Assembly: GCF_030694085.1 (NCBI RefSeq)
Contig: NZ_JAUXZE010000082.1
Span: 220,872 to 284,871 of the forward strand
Direction: 5' to 3'
Origin: Tabrizicola sp.
GTDB lineage: Bacteria > Pseudomonadota > Alphaproteobacteria > Rhodobacterales > Rhodobacteraceae
Length of the DNA stretch: 64,000 nt
Shown here: piece by piece, positions 16,146 through 25,981 of the stretch
Layout of the letters: every line of letters begins with the position of its first letter
Position numbering within the stretch: position 1 is the first letter of the stretch
The notes under the pieces: model-generated
The model's input: only the letters and a program-made list of their open reading frames with translations
Databases searched by the model: none
What the model was told of the DNA's origin: nothing
Translations under genes and position numbers: made by a program

Positions 16146-17018
16146 TCAGTTGTCCAGGTTGCGGCCAAGGCCGCGCATCAGGAAATAGGCGACGATATTC
16201 GCCAGGATCACCGCGATGATCCCGCCCGCCGCCGCGCGGCCGATGTCCTTGGCGGCGATGGCCTGCTTGAAGATCATGTAAGGCAGCGTGGTCGAGGCCG
16301 AGCCGGGGCCGCCTTGCGTGGTGGTGAAGATCTCGCCGAAGATGCCCAGAAGAAAGATCGTCTGGATCAGGATCACCACGGTGATCGCCCGGGTCATGTG
16401 TGGCAGGACGATATAGCGAAAGCGGGCAAAGGCGCTGGCCCCGTCCATCTCGGCGGCTTCGATCTGCTCGGACGACAGCGATTGCAGCGCAGTCAGCAGG
16501 ATCAGCGTGGCGAAGGGCAGCCATTCCCAACTGACGATGCCGATGACCGACCACATCGGATACTGTTCCAGAAACAGGATCGGCTGTGCCCCGAACCCTT
16601 GTGCCACGGCGGCGAACAAGCCGTTCTGCGGGTGCATGAACAGGTTCTCCCAGATCGACGCGGCGACCGGCGGCATGACGAAGAAGGGCGCGATCACCAG
16701 GATGCGCAGGAAGCCCTGTCCCTTGACCGGCTGGTCGATCAGAAGCGCGATCAGGATGCCCAGCACCACGGTGATGATCAGCACTCCGCCCACCAGCGCC
16801 AGCGTGTTGAACAGCGCCAGCCAGAAGTCGGGCGAATTGAAGAACCAGACGTAGTTGGTGAACCCGGTCCAGCCCGTCCGGTCCGGCGACAGAAGCCGGT
16901 AGAACCGGAAGGAATAGTACAGCGTCATCGCCAGCGGCACGATCATCCAGATCAAGAGCAGGACGACCGAAGGCGCGACCATCATGCGGGCGGCAAGGCG
17001 GCTGGAATGAGTGGACAT
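16146..17018 (-). CDS. smoF: Polyol ABC transporter permease (MalF type)
   Basis: A 290-residue permease starting MSTHSSRLAARMMV, with six likely membrane helices and an EAA loop ('EAAEMDGASAFARFRYIVLPHMTRAI'). The upstream in-frame 43 codons lack hydrophobicity and family match and overlap the intercistronic hairpins, so they were left out. A 174-base gap separates it from smoE. Confidence 0.92.
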   Translation of the reverse strand: MSTHSSRLAARMMVAPSVVLLLIWMIVPLAMTLYYSFRFYRLLSPDRTGWTGFTNYVWFFNSPDFWLALFNTLALVGGVLIITVVLGILIALLIDQPVKGQGFLRILVIAPFFVMPPVAASIWENLFMHPQNGLFAAVAQGFGAQPILFLEQYPMWSVIGIVSWEWLPFATLILLTALQSLSSEQIEAAEMDGASAFARFRYIVLPHMTRAITVVILIQTIFLLGIFGEIFTTTQGGPGSASTTLPYMIFKQAIAAKDIGRAAAGGIIAVILANIVAYFLMRGLGRNLDN

Positions 17019-17114
17019 GGGGTGGTCTCCCGAAACTCGGTTGACGTTGGGGAAATCGTGCGGCCCAGGCGGGGGCCACGCAAGCGAAGAGGCAGGGCTT
17101 CGGCTTTGAAGGGC

Positions 17115-17185
17115 GGCTTGCGGTCCACCACGAGGTCCGCAAGCCAAGGTCGTCCCGGAGGTGTTGGGAGGTATCCCCCGGGACG
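17115..17185 (-). other. Two intercistronic hairpins between smoE and smoF
   Basis: GGCTTGCGG (17115-17123) with CCGCAAGCC (17137-17145), and CGTCCCGG (17151-17158) with CCGGGACG (17178-17185), are perfect inverted repeats just after the smoE stop. In many binding-protein operons such stem-loops protect the upstream message and keep the binding protein in excess over the permeases; that role is inferred here. Confidence 0.6.
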
Positions 17186-17192
17186 TGTCTTG

Positions 17193-18500
17193 TCAGTTGT
17201 AGCCGGCGGCTTTCATTTCGTCTGCGACGAAGGCCTGTGCCTCCGACAGCGCCTGGTCAGCCGACTTCGATCCAGCCAGCGCGGCCGAGAAGATCTCGCC
17301 CACGGTGGTTGCCACGCCCGCAAACTCGGGGATCGCGACGAACTGGACGCCGACATAGGGCACCGGCTGCACGGACGGAGCGGTCGGGTCAGCCGAGTTG
17401 ATGCTGTCGATGGTCATCTTGGCGAAGGGCACCTTGGCGTATTCCTCGTTGGAATACAGCGAAGTCCGCGTGCCCGGAGGAACGTTGGCCCAGCCTTCCT
17501 TCGACGCGACAAGCGCCAGGTAGTCCTTGTTGGTCGCCCAGTTGATGAAGGTCTTGGCCGCGTCCTTGGCATCCGACGATGCCGGAACTGCCAGCGACCA
17601 CGCCCAAAGCCAGTTGCCGCGCTTGCCCAGACCATTGTCGGGGGCCAGTGCGAAACCGACCTTGTCGGCCACGGTCGAATCCTTGCCGGTCACGAAGGAC
17701 GCCGCAACCGTGGCGTCGATCCACATGCCGCACTTGCCCTGGTTGAACAGCGTCAGGTTTTCGTTGAAGCCGTTGTTCGATGCGCCGGGCGGGCCATAGT
17801 TGTTCATCAGGCCAAGGTAGAAGTCGAGCGTCGCCTTCCACTCCGGGCTGTCGAACTGCGGCACCCAGTTTTCATCGAACCAGCGCGCGCCAAAGCTGTT
17901 GGACATGGCGGTCAGGAAGGCCATGTTCTCGCCCCAGCCGGCCTTGCCGCGCAGGCAGACGCCGTAGATGCCGGCGTCCTTGTTCGTCATCGCCGCCGCG
18001 GCCTTTTCGATGTCGGCCCAGGTCGGCGCCTCGGGCATCGCCATCCCGGCGGCTTCCATCAGGTCGGTGCGGTACATCACCATCGAGGATTCGCCGTAGA
18101 AGGGCGAGGCGTAAAGGTTGCCGTCCACGGTCAGGCCGCCGCGGATCGCGGGCAGAAGGTCATCGACATCATAGTCGGCGGGCAGGTCGTTCAGGCTTTC
18201 CAGCCAGCCCTGCTTGCCCCAGATCGGAACCTCGTAGGTGCCGATGGTGATCACGTCATACTGACCGCCGCCGGTGGCGATGTCGGTCGTCACGTTCTGG
18301 CGCAGGACGTTCTCTTCCAGCGTGACCCACTCGACCTTGATGTCGGGGTGCTTGGCGTTGAAGTCGTCCATCAGGCCCTGCATGCGGACCATGTCGCCGT
18401 TGTTCACGGTGGCGACGGTGATCGTCGTCTCGGCCATCGCCACGCCCGAAAGCGCGACAAGAGCCGTTGCACCCATAAGGGCGCGAAGCGTCTTGGTCAT
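17193..18500 (-). CDS. smoE: Polyol ABC transporter periplasmic substrate-binding protein
   Basis: A 435-residue extracellular solute-binding protein (family 1). The signal peptide MTKTLRALMGATALVALSGVAMA is followed by 'TTITVATVNNGDMVRMQGLMDDFNAKHPDIKVEW', typical of MalE-like sorbitol/mannitol binders. The start at 18500 has GGGAGGA just upstream. It is the first gene of the transport block and is separated from the regulator by 105 bases carrying a likely operator. Confidence 0.93.
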   Translation of the reverse strand: MTKTLRALMGATALVALSGVAMAETTITVATVNNGDMVRMQGLMDDFNAKHPDIKVEWVTLEENVLRQNVTTDIATGGGQYDVITIGTYEVPIWGKQGWLESLNDLPADYDVDDLLPAIRGGLTVDGNLYASPFYGESSMVMYRTDLMEAAGMAMPEAPTWADIEKAAAAMTNKDAGIYGVCLRGKAGWGENMAFLTAMSNSFGARWFDENWVPQFDSPEWKATLDFYLGLMNNYGPPGASNNGFNENLTLFNQGKCGMWIDATVAASFVTGKDSTVADKVGFALAPDNGLGKRGNWLWAWSLAVPASSDAKDAAKTFINWATNKDYLALVASKEGWANVPPGTRTSLYSNEEYAKVPFAKMTIDSINSADPTAPSVQPVPYVGVQFVAIPEFAGVATTVGEIFSAALAGSKSADQALSEAQAFVADEMKAAGYN

Positions 18501-18523
18501 GGTATCCTCCCTGGATAAGCGTA

Positions 18524-18556
18524 TGAGCAAATCATCGCATGGTGGGTAAATGCTCA
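18524..18556 (-). promoter_or_regulatory. Candidate operator upstream of smoE
   Basis: TGAGCAAAT (18524-18532) and AAATGCTCA (18548-18556) make an inverted repeat whose outer six bases are perfect. It lies 24 bases before the smoE start. A TTGACG box (complement of 18572-18577) lies just upstream and could be a -35 element. SorC/DeoR-type regulators often use TGnnCA half-sites, so the product of the adjacent gene is the natural candidate. Confidence 0.4.
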
Positions 18557-18605
18557 CAGTTGACCCAGAGTCGTCAAGCCCCCTCTTCCGCCGCACCTGC
18601 ACGGT

Positions 18606-19553
18606 TCAGGGGCGGGCCAGCAGCGCCCTTGCGCTGGGCTCGTCGGTGACGAGACCGTTGATGATCCTGGATTTTATCGCCGCGTGGATCGCCGGAACCT
18701 TGGATGCACCCGCAGCAATCCCGATCGAAGGCCGGTCCAAATTCTGCGCAACCCGAACCCCGCCGGTCCTGCGATTGGTCCCAAGGTCCAGATAGCGCCC
18801 CTCCGAATCGAAGACCCAGCCCGCCACTTCACCCGAGGCTCCGGCGGCCTGCATCTCGTCCAACTCGTCGCGGCTGACGAAACCATCGGCCAGCAGGGGC
18901 GCGTCGTTCGACATCTGGCCGACGCCCACGAAGATCACATCCGCCGCCTGCGCCAGGCTCACGACCTTCTGCACCGGGCCAAGCCGATGGAAGGCTTCGT
19001 TCTCTTCGGGCGTCGGGCTGATCACCGGGACCGGCATCGGGTAATGCGGCGCGCGGACCTTGTCGGCGATCCGCATCACCACGTCGAAAAAGCTGGCCGA
19101 GCCGTCGGGGGCGATGTTGCCGATCAGGGACACCAGCCGATGCTGCGGCGCCTCCATCTCGACCATCGCGTCCACCATCCCGCGCATCGCCCGGCCGGTC
19201 CCCAGCGCGATGACCAAGGGTTCCGGCATCCGCAGGAAGCGCTCCAGTTCCGCCGCTGCGGCCGGGGCGATTGCGCGCACCGGATCGGCCCCGGCACCAA
19301 GGCCCGGCGCGACCCGCACCCGGTCCAGCCCGAAGCGGTCGCGCAAGGCGGCCTCCAGGTCCAGGCAAGCGCCGATTCGGTGGTTCAGGCGGACATGGAT
19401 CAGCCCCTCGGCCATCGCCCGGCTGACCAGCCGCTGCGCCCGCTGCCGGCTGACACCCAGTTCCGCCGCGATCTGGTCCTGCGTCATCCCGGCGACGTAA
19501 TACAGCCAGCCCGCCCGTGCGGCCTCGTCCTGAAGGGAGGGTTCGTTGCTCAT
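18606..19553 (-). CDS. SorC-family transcriptional regulator of the polyol operon
   Basis: A 315-residue regulator. The N terminus carries a helix-turn-helix ('MTQDQIAAELGVSRQRAQRLVSRAMAEGLIHVRL'), and the rest is the SorC sugar-binding domain ('LGTGRAMRGMVDAMV', 'DVIFVGVGQMS', 'GVRVAQNLDRPSIGIAAGASKVPAIHAAI'). The start at 19553 overlaps the stop of the HAD gene by four bases. It probably responds to a polyol or its phosphate and controls smoE onward. In R. sphaeroides a similar gene sits in the same place. Confidence 0.88.
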   Translation of the reverse strand: MSNEPSLQDEAARAGWLYYVAGMTQDQIAAELGVSRQRAQRLVSRAMAEGLIHVRLNHRIGACLDLEAALRDRFGLDRVRVAPGLGAGADPVRAIAPAAAAELERFLRMPEPLVIALGTGRAMRGMVDAMVEMEAPQHRLVSLIGNIAPDGSASFFDVVMRIADKVRAPHYPMPVPVISPTPEENEAFHRLGPVQKVVSLAQAADVIFVGVGQMSNDAPLLADGFVSRDELDEMQAAGASGEVAGWVFDSEGRYLDLGTNRRTGGVRVAQNLDRPSIGIAAGASKVPAIHAAIKSRIINGLVTDEPSARALLARP

Positions 19554-20233
19554 GCCGGTTGCCTGGTCGATTTCAGGGTCGGCGCAATCTGGAAAAATTC
19601 CGCAAAGCTGACAAGCCTGCGGTGCGGTCGCGCATCCTCGGGCTCTGCCGGAGCGTCCGCGCCCAGGTGGCTGCCCCCGACAAAGCGCCAGACCGTCATC
19701 CCCGCCGCAAGCCCGGCGCGGATGCCGGTCAGGCTGTCCTCGATCACCAGAGTCCGGTCCGGTCGTGCGCCCATACGGTCGGCGGCATAAAGGAACAGGT
19801 CCGGCGCGGGCTTGCCGCGGGCGACCAGGGTCGACGTGAAGACCCTGTCGCCGACCAACTCGCTCAGGCCCACCAGCTTCAGCGACATCTCGACCCGGCG
19901 CGGACTGGACGAGGTGGCGACGCAATAGGGCACGCCGATGCTTTCCAGCACCTCATGCACATGCGGGACGACCTTCAGGTCCTGCTGGAAAGCGGCCAAA
20001 AGCGCCTCGCGATACTGCGCCTCGAAGTCGGGCGGCAGGTCCAGGCCAAACTCGCGCCGGATCGTCTCCATCACCACGGGGTAGCTCCGGCCAAGGAAAT
20101 TGCGCTCCACGTAAGCCAGGTCGATGGTCAGGCCCAGCCGTGACAGCTCGGCCACCAGCATGCGTGCGCTGATGATCTCGCTGTCGATCAGCACGCCGTC
20201 GCAGTCGAAGATGACAAGGTCGAATCCGCTCAT
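19550..20233 (-). CDS. HAD-superfamily phosphatase (beta-phosphoglucomutase-like)
   Basis: A 227-residue HAD subfamily IA hydrolase. Motif I is DCDGVLIDSE with both Asp, the Thr/Ser of motif II is in 'CVATSSSPRR', motif III Lys is in 'GKPAPDLFLYAA', and motif IV is VIEDSLTGI. It resembles 2-deoxyglucose-6-phosphate/sugar phosphatases and beta-phosphoglucomutases. First gene of the polyol cluster, overlapping the regulator, so it probably acts on a phosphorylated polyol or sugar; the exact substrate cannot be read from sequence. Confidence 0.8.
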   Translation of the reverse strand: MSGFDLVIFDCDGVLIDSEIISARMLVAELSRLGLTIDLAYVERNFLGRSYPVVMETIRREFGLDLPPDFEAQYREALLAAFQQDLKVVPHVHEVLESIGVPYCVATSSSPRRVEMSLKLVGLSELVGDRVFTSTLVARGKPAPDLFLYAADRMGARPDRTLVIEDSLTGIRAGLAAGMTVWRFVGGSHLGADAPAEPEDARPHRRLVSFAEFFQIAPTLKSTRQPA

Positions 20234-20259
20234 GCGCTATCGGTAGCGCAAAGGCTGAG

Positions 20260-21024
20260 CTAAAGGTAGCCCGTTGAGCGAAAGCTCAGCTCGCGGCTTT
20301 TGCCGATGATCAGGTGGTCGTGCAGCGTCAGGCCAAGCGCCTCGCAGGCGTCCTTGACCTGATGGGTCATGGAAAGGTCCGCGTCCGACGGCGTCGGGTC
20401 GCCCGAGGGGTGGTTGTGCACCAGGATAAGCGCTGAGGCGTTCAGCTCCAGCGCCCGCTTGACGATTTCGCGCGGATAGACCGGAACATGGTCGACGGTG
20501 CCCTTGGCCTGTTCTTCGTCGGCGATCAGGACGTTCTTGCGGTCCAGGAACAGCACCCGGAATTGCTCCGTCTCGCGGTGGGACATCGTGGTGTGGCAGT
20601 AGTCCAGAAGGGCGTCCCAGCTGGACAGGATAGGCTTCTGCATCACCCGCGCCCGCATCATCCGTTGCGCGGCGGCCTCGACCAGCTTCAGCTCCAGCAC
20701 CACCGCGGGACCGGCACCCTTGACCATCTGCAGCCGGGCGGGGGAGGCGGTGATGACGCGGTTGAAGTCCCCGAACGTGTCCAGAAGAAGCCGGGCCAGC
20801 GGCTTGACGTCCTGTCGCGGGATCGCACGAAAGAGGACAAGTTCCAGAAGCTCGTAGTCCGGCAGGGCCGTGCCCCCGGCTTGAAGGAAGCGGTCGCGCA
20901 GGCGCTGGCGGTGGTCGGAAATGTAGGAGGGCAGTCGCCCGGTCAGCGCCTTCGGTTCGGCCTCATCGGCATCCCCAGCAGGCGCGACCAAGGGTAGAAA
21001 GGGTTCGCGGAACGATTGGACCAT
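20260..21024 (-). CDS. radC: RadC-family JAMM/MPN+ domain protein
   Basis: A 254-residue RadC protein. An N-terminal helix-hairpin-helix-like part ('LPDYELLELVLFRAIPRQDVKPLA') precedes the MPN+ domain with the metal-binding motif HNHPSGDPTPSDAD. Its role in DNA repair has been doubted and the biochemical function is unknown. It lies downstream of dnaJ on the same strand but a strong palindrome separates them. Confidence 0.93.
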   Translation of the reverse strand: MVQSFREPFLPLVAPAGDADEAEPKALTGRLPSYISDHRQRLRDRFLQAGGTALPDYELLELVLFRAIPRQDVKPLARLLLDTFGDFNRVITASPARLQMVKGAGPAVVLELKLVEAAAQRMMRARVMQKPILSSWDALLDYCHTTMSHRETEQFRVLFLDRKNVLIADEEQAKGTVDHVPVYPREIVKRALELNASALILVHNHPSGDPTPSDADLSMTHQVKDACEALGLTLHDHLIIGKSRELSFRSTGYL

Positions 21025-21078
21025 GCGGGCAAGCCTGCCGCGACATGGTTGAGAAACGGTTAATGGCGAAGCGCAAGA

Positions 21079-21106
21079 GTAGGGTGGGCAATACTGCCCA
21101 CCCTAC
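21079..21106. repeat. Perfect palindrome between radC and dnaJ
   Basis: GTAGGGTGGGCA (21079-21090), loop ATAC, then TGCCCACCCTAC (21095-21106). Twelve-base perfect arms. Motifs of this kind recur between genes in many proteobacteria (from memory). It can serve as the dnaJ transcript end on the minus strand, although no long T-run follows. Confidence 0.7.
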
Positions 21107-21113
21107 GCCCGCG

Positions 21114-22268
21114 TCAGCCTTTCATTCCGTCCCAGAAGCCCTTGACCTTGCTGAAAAAGCTGGAACTTTCGGGGTTGTTCTCCTCGCTCAGCTTCTCGAA
21201 TTCCTTAAGCAACTCCCGCTGGCGGGAAGTCAGGTTGACCGGGGTTTCCACCGCCAGCTCGATGACCATGTCCCCGGTATTGCTGGACCGCAACGCCGGC
21301 ATCCCCTTCATCCGCAGGCGCATCTGCTTGCCCGACTGCGCCCCGGCCGGGACCTTCACCCGCGCCTTGCCGCCGTCGATCGTCGGCACCTCGATCTCAC
21401 CGCCCAGGGCCGCTGTCGGCATCGACACCGGCACCCTGCAGAACAGGTGCACCCCATCGCGCTGGAAGAGCGCGTGCTCTTTCACCTCGATGAAGATGTA
21501 AAGGTCGCCATTCGGCCCGCCGCGCAGGCCCGCCTCGCCCTCACCGGCCAGACGGATACGAGTGCCCGTCTCCACCCCCTGCGGGATGTTGACCGACAGC
21601 TGCTTTTCGCGCTGCATCCGGCCCTGGCCGCCACAGGTCTTGCACGGGTTCTTGATGATCTGGCCCATGCCGTTGCACTGGTGACAGGTCCGCTCGATGG
21701 TGAAGAAGCCCTGCTGCGCCCGGACCTTGCCCATGCCGTTGCAGGTCGGGCAGGTGACGGGCTCCGCCCCGCCTTCTGCACCCGATCCATGACAGGTGTC
21801 ACAGGTGATCGAAGTCGGCACCTGAATCGTCTTCTGGATGCCGGCATAGGCTTCCTCAAGCGAGATCCGCATGTTGTAGCGGAGGTCTGACCCGCGCTGG
21901 GCGCGAGACCGGCCACCGCCGCCGCCGCCGCCCCGACCCATGAAGTCGCCGAAGAGGTCCTCGAACACGTCCGAGAACGCCGACGCGAAATCGCCCTGCT
22001 GTCCGCCGTAGCTGCCAGGACGCGGGCCGCCGCCCATGCCGTTTTCAAAGGCGGCATGGCCGAACCGGTCATAGGCCGCCTTCTTCTGTTCGTCCTTCAG
22101 GACCTCGTAGGCCTCGTTCACTTCCTTGAACTGGGCCTCGGCCTGCGGGTTGTCGGAGTTGCGGTCGGGGTGCAGCTCTTTCGCCTTCGCCCGATAGGCC
22201 TTCTTCAGCTCGTCGGCCGAAGCGCCCTTTTTCGCCCCAAGAACATCGTAATAGTCACGCTTTGCCAC
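21114..22268 (-). CDS. dnaJ: Chaperone DnaJ (Hsp40)
   Basis: A 384-residue type I J-protein. J domain with HPD in 'KELHPDRNSD', a Gly/Phe region ending in a poly-Gly run, four zinc-binding CxxCxGxG repeats (CDTCHGSG, CPTCNGMG, CHQCNGMG, CKTCGGQG) and the C-terminal substrate-binding domains. It delivers clients to DnaK and stimulates its ATPase. It is 72 bases downstream of dnaK with a hairpin in between. Confidence 0.98.
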   Translation of the reverse strand: MAKRDYYDVLGAKKGASADELKKAYRAKAKELHPDRNSDNPQAEAQFKEVNEAYEVLKDEQKKAAYDRFGHAAFENGMGGGPRPGSYGGQQGDFASAFSDVFEDLFGDFMGRGGGGGGGRSRAQRGSDLRYNMRISLEEAYAGIQKTIQVPTSITCDTCHGSGAEGGAEPVTCPTCNGMGKVRAQQGFFTIERTCHQCNGMGQIIKNPCKTCGGQGRMQREKQLSVNIPQGVETGTRIRLAGEGEAGLRGGPNGDLYIFIEVKEHALFQRDGVHLFCRVPVSMPTAALGGEIEVPTIDGGKARVKVPAGAQSGKQMRLRMKGMPALRSSNTGDMVIELAVETPVNLTSRQRELLKEFEKLSEENNPESSSFFSKVKGFWDGMKG

Positions 22269-22294
22269 GGCAAAACCCCCATGTGGAACCGGAG

Positions 22295-22322
22295 GGGGGC
22301 GGTCCGTTGCCAGACCGCCCCC
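22295..22322. other. Hairpin between dnaK and dnaJ
   Basis: GGGGGCGGTC (22295-22304) and GACCGCCCCC (22313-22322) form a perfect 10-base stem in the gap. It may partially terminate or stabilise the dnaK message so that DnaK is made in excess over DnaJ. Confidence 0.6.
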
Positions 22323-22340
22323 TTTCCCGTTTCCTGCGGC

Positions 22341-24248
<1,908 letters not shown>

Positions 24249-24355
24249 ATGTGTATCCCTTTACTTCAGGCGATGTTCCGGCAAGGACCCTTGCAAGCAG
24301 GCATCCCCGCCCTGGATGGAGGTCAGATCTGGCGGCCTGACACCCGTGTGAGGCG

Positions 24356-24384
24356 TATATAGGCAGGCGGTTTCGGGCCTGCAA
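24356..24384 (-). promoter_or_regulatory. dnaK promoter, housekeeping or heat-shock type
   Basis: On the minus strand TTGCAG (complement of 24379-24384) is followed after exactly 17 bases by TATATA (complement of 24356-24361), itself preceded by CC. The CCTATAT core resembles alphaproteobacterial sigma-32 -10 elements, and the -35 reads GTTGCAG where CTTG is usual, so either sigma factor is possible. Confidence 0.55.
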
Positions 24385-24454
24385 CTCTTGCCACGCAGGC
24401 AGACCCGTGAATCTTCTGCGATGATGCGCAAAAACCGGGCACCTTGCCGCGGCC

Positions 24455-25051
24455 TTAGGGTCGGGCCAGCAGACAGCATCCCGACAACCGGCGCTCGTCT
24501 GCCGGTCCGGTGCGGAAGATATCGACGACGATGCCGTAGCTGCGGTCGGACATGCCATCGGAACACTCCGCCCCGGTCAGCACGGCAAGGCCATCCGGCA
24601 GTCCGATGGCCGCCGATCGCGCCCAGGGTTCGGCGGGCCAGACACCGGTCATCGATTCAGGGGCGGGCGCCTGATCTTCCGGCGTCAGGAAACGGGTCGC
24701 GCGACTCTGCGGATCGATCTCAAGCGACCAGAAGGGTTCCGTCCCCCGGCAGATCAGCGGGGCCTGCAATGCGTTCCATGCCGGTCCGGGTTCCCGCGTC
24801 AGAAAGCGCATCGAGGCGTAGCCCGACCCCTCGCCGCCGTTGACCAGCGCCCAGTTGCCCCGGGTTGCAATCACCTCGACCCCCGTCGCATCGGGCGCGA
24901 GGCTGCCGATGATGGGCGAACCGGCGTCCGGCCGGGCGCGAATGTTCAGCACATCGTCGTCTGCGACGCCGGTGACCGCGAACAGCGCCGGAAACTCTTC
25001 GGCCTGGAGGGGGTGCGACAAGAGAAGGAAAAGGATCAGAATCCGCATCAT
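24455..25051 (-). CDS. Secreted SH3-domain protein with COG3650-like C terminus
   Basis: A 198-residue exported protein. A signal peptide ('MMRILILFLLLSHPLQA') leads into a bacterial SH3 domain ('DDDVLNIRARPDAGSPIIGSL', 'GYASMRFL'). The C-terminal half has the conserved pieces 'CRGTEPFWSLEI' and 'CSDGMSDRSYGIVVDI' seen in COG3650-type envelope proteins. The start overlaps the permease stop as ATGA, so it is translationally coupled to it. Function is unknown; cell-wall or glycan binding is a reasonable guess. Confidence 0.78.
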   Translation of the reverse strand: MMRILILFLLLSHPLQAEEFPALFAVTGVADDDVLNIRARPDAGSPIIGSLAPDATGVEVIATRGNWALVNGGEGSGYASMRFLTREPGPAWNALQAPLICRGTEPFWSLEIDPQSRATRFLTPEDQAPAPESMTGVWPAEPWARSAAIGLPDGLAVLTGAECSDGMSDRSYGIVVDIFRTGPADERRLSGCCLLARP

Positions 25052-25872
25052 CGCCGTTTGTTCCAACTGGCCGAGGCATGCTGCCGGGTGAAGAATTCCG
25101 CCATGAGACCGATCATCATGCAGATCAGCGCATAATAGATCGCATAGTGATAGTCGGTATAGCGCGACGTGTAGTTCAGGAAGATGAATCCTCGCGCCTG
25201 GTCGATGGTGTGAAACAGCGGGTTCCAGTCGAACCAGTCACGCCTTTCGCGCGCCAGGTTGTTGGCCAGGACCATCTTGCCCGAGGCGATCACGTTTGCC
25301 CGCGTGTAAAGCGTGACGATGATCCCCACCGCTTCGGGCTGCCAGGGCTTTGCCGACAGGAACACCATCCCGATCCCGACGCCGGCGAACCAGGACAACA
25401 GGAACATGCCCAACATCCCGACAGGCTGGTCTATGGTTATCGGGTTCCAGATCGCATGGTAGACGAAAAGAATCACCGCCGCGGAAAGCGTCTGCTGGTA
25501 AAGTGACCCCAGTGCCGCCCCCATGATCGAGATGATCGGGTTCATCGGCGCGTGCATCATCATCTGCGAGGTCGGCCCGTCCGCGCCCGACACCGCGCCG
25601 ATCGCCTTGATATGCGTCATGAACATGAAGACGCCCGACATCACATACAGCATGAAATCGCCGCGCACCGCGATTCGGCGCAGGCCGAACAACCTCATCA
25701 TGAAGTACATGATCAGAAGCATCAGCAATGCCTGGACCATCGACATCAACAGGCCCAGAACCGCATTGTTGTGCGTCTTGCGCAGGTTCCGCACGCCGAC
25801 ATGATAGATCAGCTCCAGGGTTTCGAACCCCAGGCCGATCCATGAACGCTCTTGCGGCTTGTGTCGGAACAT
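25048..25872 (-). CDS. ABC-2 type permease, polysaccharide-export-like
   Basis: A 274-residue inner-membrane protein with about six hydrophobic segments, resembling KpsM/Wzm-type export permeases ('LIYHVGVRNLRKTHNNAVLGLLMSMVQALL'). The start at 25872 (MFRHKPQERSW) has AAGGAG ten bases upstream; an alternative start lies 11 codons earlier. The matching ATPase is not in the window. Its neighbours cysQ, kdsB, galU and glycosyltransferases suggest export of a surface polysaccharide, but substrate is inferred. Confidence 0.75.
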   Translation of the reverse strand: MFRHKPQERSWIGLGFETLELIYHVGVRNLRKTHNNAVLGLLMSMVQALLMLLIMYFMMRLFGLRRIAVRGDFMLYVMSGVFMFMTHIKAIGAVSGADGPTSQMMMHAPMNPIISIMGAALGSLYQQTLSAAVILFVYHAIWNPITIDQPVGMLGMFLLSWFAGVGIGMVFLSAKPWQPEAVGIIVTLYTRANVIASGKMVLANNLARERRDWFDWNPLFHTIDQARGFIFLNYTSRYTDYHYAIYYALICMMIGLMAEFFTRQHASASWNKRR

Positions 25873-25981
25873 GCGGCCCAGACTCCTTCCGGCGGCATCC
25901 TGCATCAGGAAATCTTGCCGTTCCGTTGACGCCGAAGGATAAGGGCCGCGAAATCGATGATCAATCGCCGCAGGAGACGTG

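Noticed and set aside
16005..18518. 837-codon plus-strand frame across smoF and smoE
   Set aside because: Antisense to three well-supported transporter genes; low-complexity Arg/Asp/His composition.
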